Positions 47,303 through 54,759 of a stretch of DNA of 64,000 nucleotides are shown piece by piece; the stretch's first letter is position 1, and every line of letters begins with the position of its first letter. A model generated the notes under the pieces. The model saw only the letters and a list, made by a program, of their open reading frames with translations, did no database searches and had not been told where the DNA came from. Made by a program: the position numbers and the translations under genes. The DNA comes from Closterium sp. Naga37s-1 (lineage: Eukaryota; Streptophyta; Zygnematophyceae; Desmidiales; Closteriaceae), in assembly GCA_947471745.1 (NCBI GenBank), contig CANJKZ010000080.1, positions 1,533,501 through 1,597,500 of the forward strand, given 5' to 3'.

Positions 47303-47594
47303 CGGGGGGCCGGGGAGGCACGGCGGCAGGAGACACGGTGTTCTTTCAGCGGCGCTCCGCATGGGCGGCAGCGCAGAGGCACGACGCGAGGCTCGGCTGA
47401 GAGGCATGGCGACTGGGGGATGCTAGTCCTTGGCATGAGGCGCGGTTACGGCGACAGTTGGAACGAACGACGCGATGCTGCACGCACCTCCGATGAGGAT
47501 TTGTGGCGTCGCTCAAGCTCGCCGCTGATTGGTCGACAGCCTCGAGCACATTCGACGCCCACGACAGGAAGTTAGCAACCGGCTTGCGCGGCAT
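34641..47594 (-). CDS. Golgin-84-like Golgi coiled-coil membrane protein
   Basis: Tail-anchored Golgi tether (GOLGA5/golgin-84; golgin candidates in plants). Minus-strand exons: 47488-47594 (MPRKPVANFLSWASNVLEAV, then DQSAASLSD, the conserved N-terminal helix), 46058-47228 (low-complexity, acidic), 45774-45932 (EIERLQQAAQHMADRAAQEI), 44308-44430 (EEREGTLREEQAGQARAVAR), exon 5 from 38201 to a donor between 37863 and 37203, 36861-36942, 36615-36679, 35358-35447 (ALSSEVAWLQQQLDHTRGER), last exon 34641-34887 (ALDAMSLRVGSALQRN, then a membrane segment SLVVAYVLALHLSVFLVLSF). Junctions agree in phase except 35358 to 34887, where a short exon is probably missing, perhaps near 35175-35215. Coiled coils and a C-terminal LRRN/LHL-type anchor match golgin-84. 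Length about 790-1010 residues depending on the donor used in exon 5. CASP is an alternative but its C-terminus fits less well. Confidence 0.72.
35103..35172 (-). repeat. 21-bp tandem GTGAGTGCC repeat in the golgin gene
   Basis: Three copies on the sense strand of CGCTTCAGT followed by GTGAGTGCC and TTG. It follows directly a possible small exon ending CGCTTCAGT near 35175, so it may be a third duplicated exon-intron boundary in this gene. Confidence 0.75.
35748..36630 (-). repeat. 19-bp array of 46 tandem 5' splice sites at the golgin exon-7 donor
   Basis: Sense-strand unit GTGAGTGCAGGGCAAGCAG, 46 copies, one of them 20 bp (near 36107). The first CAG|GTGAGT (exon end 36615) is the donor of exon 7 and the exon's last codons GGC AAG CAG form part of the unit. 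Each further unit repeats a donor with a perfect CAG|GTGAGT. Because 19 is not a multiple of 3, use of later donors would change the frame. Confidence 0.95.
37194..37885 (-). repeat. 33-bp array of 21 units spanning the golgin exon-5 donor
   Basis: Each sense-strand unit reads GATGAGCAGCACGAGCTG then GTGAGTGCACATGCA, so it has an exon-like half and a donor. 21 copies; donors lie every 33 bp from 37863 to 37203. The unit is 11 codons (ADEQHELVSAH) with no stop, so the exon stays open through the whole array. One copy has CACGTG for CATGTG (near 37422). Confidence 0.95.
38395..42555. repeat. 18-bp satellite AACACCATTGGTCGCCCC in golgin intron 4
   Basis: About 231 units of 18 bp; common variants are GTCGTCCC, GGTTGTCC, CATAGGTC and TTGATCG. 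All six frames stay open for long stretches because 18 is a multiple of 3 and the unit has no stops, so the very long ORFs here (up to 1,392 residues) are artefacts. One extra C near 39010, a deleted C near 41358 and a 6-bp insertion near 41940 shift the frame of the array. Confidence 0.97.
42556..43116. mobile_element. 561-bp terminal-inverted-repeat element inside the 18-bp satellite
   Basis: Ends are perfect 15-bp inverted repeats, ACGTTGGCAGATACG (42556-42570) and its complement (43102-43116). Sub-terminal palindromes repeat TATACGC and GTACGC (near 42600 and 43055-43085). The satellite resumes directly on the right. A target duplication could not be fixed. No transposase; the TATACG-rich ends could form long hairpins. 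Confidence 0.75.
43117..43365. repeat. 18-bp satellite, right-hand block
   Basis: About 13 further units of the same 18-bp repeat on the far side of the 561-bp element, ending at GTCGTCCCACATTTG. Confidence 0.95.
43366..44307. other. Rest of golgin intron 4
   Basis: Contains a 15- to 16-bp GGGGAGATACCTCGCT repeat (43870-43945, about 4-5 copies), described here, and the 27-bp array at 44035-44155. No coding sequence. Confidence 0.65.
44035..44155. repeat. 27-bp minisatellite in golgin intron 4
   Basis: About 4.5 copies of a 27-bp unit containing AATGCTACCAGGCAATCTG and TGCCTCTC, within 300 bp of the exon-4 donor. Confidence 0.9.
44628..45288. mobile_element. 661-bp hAT-type non-autonomous element rich in ACCCG repeats
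   Basis: Left end ACATGAGCAAATGACCCG, right end (complement) AGAGATGAGCATTTGCCCCG, flanked by ACAGGAG at 44621-44627 and 45289-45295 (7 matching bases; 8 if one mismatch is allowed). hAT elements make 8-bp duplications and often start AGAGATG/AGGGATG. Both ends carry (GACCC)n runs: 44641-44673 and 45101-45180. No transposase. Located in golgin intron 3. Confidence 0.7.
45351..45545. mobile_element. 195-bp foldback MITE in golgin intron 3
   Basis: Arms of about 80 bp (45351-45432 and 45464-45545) pair almost fully, sharing GTAAGCACTCCTCGTGCCTC and CTGCGTCTCTTCCCCG. TA flanks both ends (45349-45350, 45546-45547), so a TA duplication as in Tc1/mariner MITEs is possible. Confidence 0.75.
47272..47302. 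repeat. Poly-G run (poly-C on the golgin sense strand)
   Basis: About 31 G with one C on the plus strand. On the sense strand it is a long pyrimidine tract 45-75 bases upstream of the acceptor of golgin intron 1 (exon 2 begins at 47228). Confidence 0.85.
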
Positions 47595-48088
47595 GGCGAC
47601 GGGAGAACGGCCCAGATCTTGACTCGCTTAAGGGCTAAGAGAATTCGAGTCGACGGGGATTCAACAGCTCTGAGAGTTCTCGCTAAGAGTTCCTCGAAAA
47701 CCTATTGGACTCTTCTCGCTCGTACCAGCGCAATGCCGTTTTGAGTTTCGATATTATCACTTGCAACATGTCCTAGGGCGCGAAACCATTCTGATATTCG
47801 TGTGAGGGGAGGCACGAGCAAACGCTGCTACCTTTCCTCGTATTACCGCAGGAGCTACCTTAGGACGTGGGCCCAATCGACTTTGATCGGCGCGATCAGA
47901 GGCGATCAAAAACTTCGAGGAAGGCGGGAAGCAGATTTCCGGCAATCGGGGGCAATCAGCTGATCGCGATCAGCTGATCGCGCCAACTCAATCAACCGCC
48001 TCAAACAGCCCGATCAGACCCGATCAGACACAATCAGCCCCAATTACTTGATTGCATGTGATCGGCGACCTGGGCGATGTACGCGAAA
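47595..48088. promoter_or_regulatory. Golgin upstream region with a GATCAG-rich inverted repeat
   Basis: Sequence upstream of the golgin start codon. One arm of a perfect 30-bp inverted repeat lies at 47862-47891 (AGGACGTGGGCCCAATCGAC...), the other at 48363-48392 inside the chromovirus 5' LTR. Between them are many GATCAG/CAATCAG motifs (47880-48050), including the palindrome CAGCTGATCGCGATCAGCTG. No promoter motif could be fixed. Confidence 0.55.
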
Positions 48089-48418
48089 TGTAACACGCCT
48101 CGCCATGAGGTCTCAAAAATCCTTGCAAATACACCCAGATCGGCGATAACTGTATGCCATAGCCATCGTGCGGACCTTGTGCGGTGCGGGCGATGTTGGC
48201 GACATTACCACGATACTGAGATTCGTGCGTCTCGCCAAAGTTGGGATGCAACTACCAGGTTATGCAAGAGTGCGAAACATTCTAGGAAAATCATCTCTGA
48301 TCGGGCGGCGCGAGGAAAACGATCACAAGCAATCCGATCCGACCCAACCCGATCCGATCAGAGCCGATCAAAGTCGATTGGGCCCACGTCCTTACGAATC
48401 ACGCAACACGTCATTCCA
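48089..48418 (+). repeat. Chromovirus 5' LTR (probable, 330 bp)
   Basis: Bounded by TGTAACACGCCTC and ...GTCATTCCA, three bases before the primer site. The right boundary is firm from the primer site; the left one rests on the TG start only. It contains one arm (48363-48392) of an inverted repeat with the golgin upstream region. Confidence 0.55.
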
Positions 48419-48421
48419 ACC

Positions 48422-48433
48422 TGGTATCAGAGC
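48422..48433 (+). other. Primer-binding site TGGTATCAGAGC
   Basis: Same 12 bases as at 7779-7790; complementary to the 3' end of initiator methionine tRNA. Confidence 0.9.
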
Positions 48434-48619
48434 TACTTTCGTAGTTCACTTCGCTTTTCCGAGGGTAGTTTGGTGGCACGGGTGTGGCTGGTTTAGTGAC
48501 TACAAGACGGTTGGCTGCACGGATTGTTAATTCAATCCTGCCCGACTCCGATAGTTTGTGTTTTCACTTGCCTGAAGGCCACGGAGACCCAATTCGCCAT
48601 CAGACGTAGCGCTAGGCAC

Positions 48620-49644
48620 ATGGATCAGGAGGCAGTTAACAAGCTGATGGCGCAAGTGGCAGAGATGCAGGAGGGCATGAAGTCATTAATGGCGGAAGTG
48701 ACAACACTGCGTGAAGAAAACGACGAGCTACGGCAGACGCGAGGTGAAGCGCGTCAGGTGTCGCCCGATGAAGAAGGCGAGGGCAACAGTCAAGCGGTGA
48801 GCAATCCCTTGGACGCGCTCACACGTGACTTCGAAGAGGAAGACCGGCAGCGAGCGGCAGCAGCACCAGTTGCAGTAACGACGATCAAGATAAAACCCTT
48901 CAACCCGCCCCCGTTTAATCCTACGGACAAGACGGTTACAGTAAAGGGGTGGCTGTTCGGTGTCGAAGTCTTCTTCACTGCAGCAGGAGTTAATGACGAC
49001 GCCACGCGTATTAATTACGCGGTTTCGCTTCTTCGAGGCGCAGCGCTTGAATGGTGGCGCCGAACCTTGGAAACGAGGACGCCGATAGGTGTGACGCATG
49101 CGGCGGACGGGACCTAAACAGTGACTAATCAAGTGGCAGAATCAATCTTCGTAGTGACCACGATACGCACGTGGAAGGAGTGGGGCGCAACCTCACGAGA
49201 TCGCTTCGAGCACGTATCCGCCTCGGAGCAAGCACGCATGAAGCTGCGTGCATGGTCGCATATGGCAACTGTCCAAGACTACACAGCGTCATTTATGGGC
49301 CTCGCCGACCAAGTTGATGACATGATAAATACATCAGCGGCCTCAAGTACGAAATTCAATACAAGGTTCGCAGGGGCCGCCCGACATCATTCCTAGAAGC
49401 AGTACGGCTGGCGGAGTCAACAGATGCGCTGATGCAGTATGCGAGAGCAGCTTCCAGGGATGGAAACCGCTTTCGTGGCCAGACCCATCGGGCCACGATC
49501 AACGCCGTCCATACACCCGACCGCCCTCCTAGGGGACCGTGTTACCGGTGTAGGAAGACGGATCACTACATGAAAGACTGCCACGAGAAAACGTCGCTGA
49601 CGGGGAACGACAGGAAGGAGCAGGGAAATGGGAAGAGTCAGTAA
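48620..49644 (+). pseudogene. Chromovirus gag
   Basis: Starts MDQEAVNKLMAQVAEMQEG with a coiled-coil segment (MKSLMAEVTTLREENDELRQ). The capsid region has GAALEWWRR and, after a TAA at 49115-49117, TWKEWGATSRDRFEHV. A frameshift near 49330 leads to GRPTSFLEAVRLAEST, then a zinc knuckle CYRCRKTDHYMKDC (CX2CX4HX4C, near 49540-49581). Ends at TAA near 49642. Upstream in-frame codons back to 48524 lie in the leader, so the Met at 48620 is the likely start. Confidence 0.85.
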
Positions 49645-49703
49645 TTAGCGGGCCCTTTACTGACTATGCTCCGTCGCCCGAACCCCACCATCCCTACCGG
49701 GTC

Positions 49704-52700
49704 GTGGTTCCGATTCATGCAATTGATCGTACTCGGCCGAATAACGGGGATAACCATGTGGATCACCCTGTGCTGGTCGCTGGCAAGGTGTTAAAAAATA
49801 ACTTGAAAATGTTCGTCGATGGAGGGGCCAGCCATAGCCTCTTCAACTTGGCAACAACAAAAAAATGCAAGCTGCAACTTGACAGGTGTCTGCCCGAAAT
49901 CGATGCTCGGCTCGTGGATGGGACTCGTCTAGCGATAACGAAAGAAACACGGACGGTCAGGATCGAATGCGGCGGCGATTTCGGCTTCAGCATGAAGTTC
50001 CTCGCGACGACACTGGACGGTTGCGACGTGCTGCTGGGACGTGAAAGGCTGCGACGGCACAACCCCGTCATCGACTGGACAACGGGATCGTGCAGCATCA
50101 ACAAGCACGAGGGGCTCATCACATTACCTGCATGGACACCTGACTACATCCAAGCCCCGTGCGTCAAAGCTATCACTATAGATCGCCACTTCAACAGGGG
50201 CGCGCAGCTGTTCGCTGTTTGCTTACGCGAGTTGGCAGTTGACACTGACGGAAAGGACATTGAGAAGCTGTGTGCAGCTGTACCGCCAGCTTTAGCGGAG
50301 CTGATTCGAAGGTACCCCGACATCTTCCCCGACGATCTGCCACCTGGACTGCCACCCGAGAGACCTGAGGACCACAAAATCCAGCTGGAACCCGGCGCCC
50401 AGCCGACTGTTCGGACACAGTGGCGGTTGACCCAGCCGGAACTCGAGGAACTGCGAAATCAAATTGACGCACTGTTGGAGAAGGGCTTCATTCGGGCCAG
50501 CACATCTCCCTTCGCATCACCGATCCTGTTCACTCCGAAAAAAGACGGCGGGCTTCGCATGTGTATCGACTATCGCGCGCTGAACCGGGTCACCATCAAG
50601 TCTCGCTACCCAATTCCACGCATCGACGACCCCCTCAACCAACTTCACGGCGCTCGCTATTTCTCGAAGATTGACTTACGTGGCGGTTACCACCAGATTC
50701 GAGTCTTCGCCGACGATTGTCACAAGACTGCGTTTCGCACACGCTACGGGAGTTACGAATTCACGGTGATGCCTTTCGGCCTCACGAACGCACTTTCGAC
50801 ATTTCAGTTGACCATGAACAGGGTTTTTCGGGATCTTCTAGACAGATGCGTCATCGTCTACTTGGACGATATCCTCATCTTTAGCAAGACACGGGAGCAG
50901 CATCTCCGCGACCTTGACGCAGTGTTTACACGGTTGCAGGAGAACCGACTCATCACCAAGGGCTCTAAGTGCGAGTTTTTTAAGCAGGAGTTGGAGTTTT
51001 TGGGCCACGTCATCTTACGCGACGGCATTAATATCGACCCGGCGAAAATCAAGACCATACAGAAGTGGAAATCCCCGACTAATGACACGGAATTACAGAG
51101 TTTTCAGGGGTTCGTGAATTACGTCCGGCAGTTTATCCCGAATATGGCGGGGATCACCGGCCCGCTGACCGACCTGCTGCACAAGGACAGGAATTTTGTG
51201 TGGGGGGAGGAGGCAGAGGCGGCTTTCCAGGAGCTGAAGAAATTTCTCGTTTCCCCTTCTGTGCTGCGCATCGCCGACCCATCGAAGCCGTTCGAAGTCG
51301 TCACCGACGCCTCTGATTTCGCCATCGGAGCTATGCTACTCCAAGATTTTGGGAACGGATTGTAGCCGATAGCCTACGAATCATGCAAACTACAGGCAGC
51401 CGAGCGCAACTACCCGATTCACGACAAGGAGATGCTCTCCATTATTCACGCGTTCAAACTGTGGCGCTGCTACTTGGTGGGCGCCGACGGCACTGTTCGC
51501 ACTGACCACAAATCCCTACAGTATCTGCGAGCCCAGCCCAACCTCAACCCGCGACAAATTCGGTGGCTGGACTACATGGAGAGCCACTTCACCTACCACA
51601 TCACGTACAAGAAGGGGGCAAATAACATCGCCGACGCCCTGACCCGACCGATCGTACAATCCGCTGCAGTACTCATCACCCACTCGAACCCGCTACTTAC
51701 AGGAATATTCACCCATGGCTACACTACGGACCCGTTCTTGACGACAGGAAATCATCAGCAGGCCACGACGCAGAAAGGGGATTATTACCTAAAAGCCGGA
51801 ACCGACCGGATTTGGGTTCCCGCTTACAGGCTGTTGCGTGAACTCCTTATCCAGGAAGTCCACGATTTGAATTTCTCCAGACACTTCGGGGTTGATAAAA
51901 CCCAGAAATTACTGCACCGTCAACATTACTGGCCTGACTGCTCTAACAATGTGCAGCGATATGTGTCCTCATGCAGGGTGTGCCAAGCCATGAAATCGAC
52001 ACGTCAACGACCAGCTGGGCTGCTGCAACCCCTCGAGCCACCCGCACGACCGTGGCAGCAAGTGACAATGGATTTTGTCACGGGGATGCCAGCTGGGCCG
52101 TCCGGCAACGACGCTGTTCTCGTCGTCGTCGATCGCCTCACGAAAATGGCGCACTTCGCACCGTGTCGTACAACAATCATAGCCGAGGAAACTGCGCGCC
52201 TCTTCATCTCAACGGTCGTGCGACTGCACGGAATCCCCTCGGCGATCATCATCGACCGAGATCCGAAGTTCACGTCGAAGTTCTGGAAGGAAACGTGGGC
52301 GCAGTACGGCACGAAACTACAGTTCTCTTTAGCATACCACCCGCAGACAGACGGCCAGACCGAGCGCACCAATCAGACGATGGAGCAGCTGATCAGGACA
52401 AACTGCCCCGACCCTGCCCGCTGGGAAGACTCGCTCGCCATGTTGGAGTTCGCATTCAACAACGCCCCGTCCAGCACGACTAATCATGTTACGGTGCGAT
52501 CTTAACTAGGAACCGGGTTAGGTAAGGGCCTAGGCTTAGAAGCCTAGGCCAAGCGAGTATCGAGAGAGATGTGCCAAGGAGAATCGAGGAAATTGACCAA
52601 AGAAGTTAGCTTCACTAAAAGCAAAGCATACAACATATAGTCGAGAAACTAGGAAACAAGAGGTGCACAACCAACTACAAGGAAACATAACTACACTAAA

Positions 52701-53396
52701 GCTAAAACTACAGGCAGTTATGAACATATATAAAATATATATCGCGACAAATCACTCCCCATTTTTCCTTAATTACGGGATGGACCCGACGGTTCCTACA
52801 GTGACTACTCTCGAAAACCCGATCCCGAGGTCACAAACATTTGTGACGGAACTTCAGGAAATTCGCAAAAAGGCCGCGGACGCAATTCGCAAGGCGAAGA
52901 TCACTTCCTGAAAATACACCAAACTTCTACGCCGGGAACTTGCCTTGACAACTGAGCAACTGGTGCTCCTTGACACGAAGAACCTACACCTGCCCGGCCC
53001 GTCGAAACTACGGCCACGATTTTGTGGACCCTTCAAAATTATCAAGATTGTGACACTGTCACCGCGAAGCTGTTGCTACCCGACGACTGGCGCATTCATG
53101 ACGCCTTCCACGTCAACCTGCTTCGAAAGTTCATGCCAGCCACGACCGACTTCGCGCGGCAACAAGCTGCTCCAACTGCACGACCTGTCCCAGAGCTGAC
53201 TCTTGACCCCTCGAAGATTCTGGCACATCTGGTTCACCTTGACGCAGCTGGTCGCCACGTGGATTTTCTCATCCGCTGTACTGATCGCACCAGTGAAGAC
53301 GACACGTGGGTGCACCCCGCATCGCAGGACGCCTCGTCACTCGTTCGTGATTACTTGGCGTGCAGGCGTGTTTCGAATGGCGTGTCCCCTAGCTAG
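49704..53396 (+). pseudogene. Chromovirus pol (PR-RT-RNase H-INT-chromodomain)
   Basis: Protease FVDGGASHSLFN (Asp-Gly-Gly where families usually have Asp-Ser/Thr-Gly). RT with SKIDLRGGYHQIRV and catalytic YLDDILIFS (near 50860). RNase H starts FEVVTDASDFAIGA; TAG at 51363-51365 falls at the Gln of GLQPIAYES, and the same frame continues (TDHKSLQYL). Integrase has the HHCC finger (FSRHFGV...CRVCQ, 51870-51990), catalytic MDFVTG, IDRDPKF and QTERTNQTMEQ. An insertion splits its C-terminus at about 52489-52744; a TGA at 52909-52911 and a frameshift near 53053 follow. The C-terminal part has LLPDDWRIHDAFHVNLLRKF and a chromodomain (ILAHLVHLDAAGRHVDFLIR...DDTWVHP). Not functional. Confidence 0.92.
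52489..52744. other. About 255-bp insertion in the chromovirus integrase
   Basis: Integrase reads NNAPSSTTN up to 52488 and resumes at ATNHSPFFLNYGMDP from about 52743. The edges carry CGACTAATCA and CGACAAATCA, a possible imperfect target duplication. Inside is a perfect palindrome, GGCCTAGGCTT and AAGCCTAGGCC separated by AG (near 52528-52551), and a TATATA-rich right end. Family unknown; possibly a solo LTR or MITE. Confidence 0.6.
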
Positions 53397-53507
53397 CTTT
53401 TCCCCTATTTAGGCCCCGTCATTCTCATTGTATCGTCATTCTGTAATTCAGTATTCAACATTCTCGTTATTCATTTTTGTGCGCACTCTGCAAGTTCATT
53501 CATAACA
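53385..53507 (+). repeat. Chromovirus LTR, 3' part only
   Basis: Matches the last 100 bp of the LTR at 7515-7776 (ATTCTCGTTATTC, GCGCACTCTGCAAG, TTCATTCATAACA). The 5' part of the LTR is missing. Confidence 0.75.
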
Positions 53508-53770
53508 CCGAGCCTACTTCCTTTTAACTAAGGCTGCTCCGACTCCGATAGTTTTTGCCCCTCCGCCGTGGCTGAGTTCGCGCAGGCAGCAACGACGATA
53601 CCCCATCCGGCAAGGGCGGACGCTGGGTGAACGGCGCAGGCGATATTGTCGGGCGGTACCTTGGACGCCATTTAATCGTGGGTTGTCCGCAGCTGTCCCC
53701 AAAAACGAATTCCCTGGTCAGGAGAAACCGCTCTCGATACTGCCGGCCAGCTTGCAACAACACCAGGCAC
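53508..53770 (+). other. Leader-like chromovirus sequence after the LTR
   Basis: Begins CCGAGCCTACTT, readable as the primer-site region with TGGTATCA deleted, and holds GACTCCGATAGTTT, which also occurs in the leader at 48545. It therefore looks like the leader of a second tandem chromovirus copy, cut by the Copia-4 insertion. Confidence 0.5.
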
Positions 53771-53775
53771 GCAGT

Positions 53776-53902
53776 TGTCAGATTTATATGACCTAGCTGC
53801 TGTAGGCTATAGTGGGGTAGCACATATGGGGTACAGCTTTCTAGGGTTTGCACTTGTACCCAACTTTCCCTTAGTCCACTCATTCCTCGTTCATTCTTCT
53901 CA
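53776..53902 (+). repeat. Copia-4 5' LTR (127 bp)
   Basis: TGTCAGATTTATATGACC to CATTCTTCTCA. Very short for a copia LTR. Contains the internal blocks GGCTATAGTGGGGTAG and CTAGGGTTTGCACTTGTACC. Confidence 0.97.
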
Positions 53903-53920
53903 TGGTATCGAGCAGGTTCC
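53903..53920 (+). other. Copia-4 primer-binding site TGGTATCGAGCAGGTT
   Basis: Directly abuts the LTR. It resembles the initiator-tRNA site TGGTATCAGAGCAGGTT with one base missing; Copia-5 has TGGTATAGAGCGGGTT at 62620. Confidence 0.85.
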
Positions 53921-54759
53921 CCTATGGGAACTGTTCCTAGGGCCCACCAAATTTTTTTTCCTGCCCGGAGCGCGCTCAGCCTCTGCCCGAGTCGCGCTCC
54001 CCTCTTACGACCCCGTCGCGCCGCCTCAGCGGCCCCGTCGCGTCGCGCCTCCCTCACGGCCCCGTCGCGTCGCCCTTGCGACCCCGTCGCGCCGCCCTCG
54101 CGGTCTCGTCGCGTCGCGCCGCCCTCGCGGCCCTTTCGCGCCGCCCTCGCGGCCCTTTCGCGCCGCCCTCGCGGCCTCCTCGAGCCGCCCTCGCGACCCC
54201 TCCACGCCGCCCTCGCGGCCCCGTCGCCTACCCTTGCGGCCCCGGCGCCACCCTTCCCGGCCCCGGCGCCGCCCTTCCCGGCCCCGGCGTCGCCCTTCCC
54301 GGCCCCGGCGCCGCCTCTGCTGGCCCCGTCGCCCCACCCTTGCGACCCCGCGGCCCCACCCTGGCCCCGGTCGCCACCCTTCGTGGCCCCGCCGCCGCCC
54401 TCAGCGGCCTTGTCGCCGCCCCACCCGGCCCCGCCGCCGTCCCCACGCGGCCCCGCCGTCACCACCGAGCCGCCGGCGCCGCTGAGCCGCCGATCTACCG
54501 AGCCGCCGCTGCTGCCGAGCCGCCCGAGCCGCCGAGCCACCTGAGCCGCCCGAGCCGCCGAGTCGCCGAGCCGCCGAGCTCCAGTTGCTGCCGAGCCGCC
54601 GTGCCGCCGAGCCGCCCGAGCCGCCCGAGCCGCCGAGCTGCAGTTGCTGCCGAGCCGCCGAGCCGCCGAGCCGCCCTAGCCGCCCTGTCCGGTAAGAGCG
54701 GCACCTTTACCACTGCGCTGCCCTTACCCTACTGCTCCAGCTGCTAGTCTACTGCTGTC
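53921..54759 (+). other. Copia-4 GC-rich repetitive leader
   Basis: 840 bp between primer site and gag start. 53995-54470 is a run of degenerate GGCCCCGTCGCG/CCCTCGCGG units; 54471-54690 is a GAGCCGCCGAGCC run. It has no stops for long stretches in several frames, but the translation is Arg/Pro/Ala-rich low complexity and I do not call a protein. Copia-5 has an analogous leader made of different units. Confidence 0.75.

Larger units (their letters stand above)
48089..53507 (+). mobile_element. Ty3/gypsy chromovirus, decayed
   Basis: Order gag, protease, RT, RNase H, integrase, chromodomain, LTR, which is the gypsy order; the chromodomain makes it a chromovirus. Primer site at 48422-48433. 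Broken by stops, frameshifts and a 250-bp insertion. The two LTR regions do not match each other well, so it may be a recombinant of two related elements. Confidence 0.88.

Noticed and set aside
46013..47426. Plus-strand Pro/Ser/Ala-rich ORFs
   Set aside because: Antisense of golgin exon 2, whose minus-strand reading joins exons 1 and 3 in phase.
53524..54540. Arg/Gly/Ala-rich ORFs on both strands of the Copia-4 leader
   Set aside because: GC-rich repeat composition; no conservation with the Copia-5 leader at protein level.
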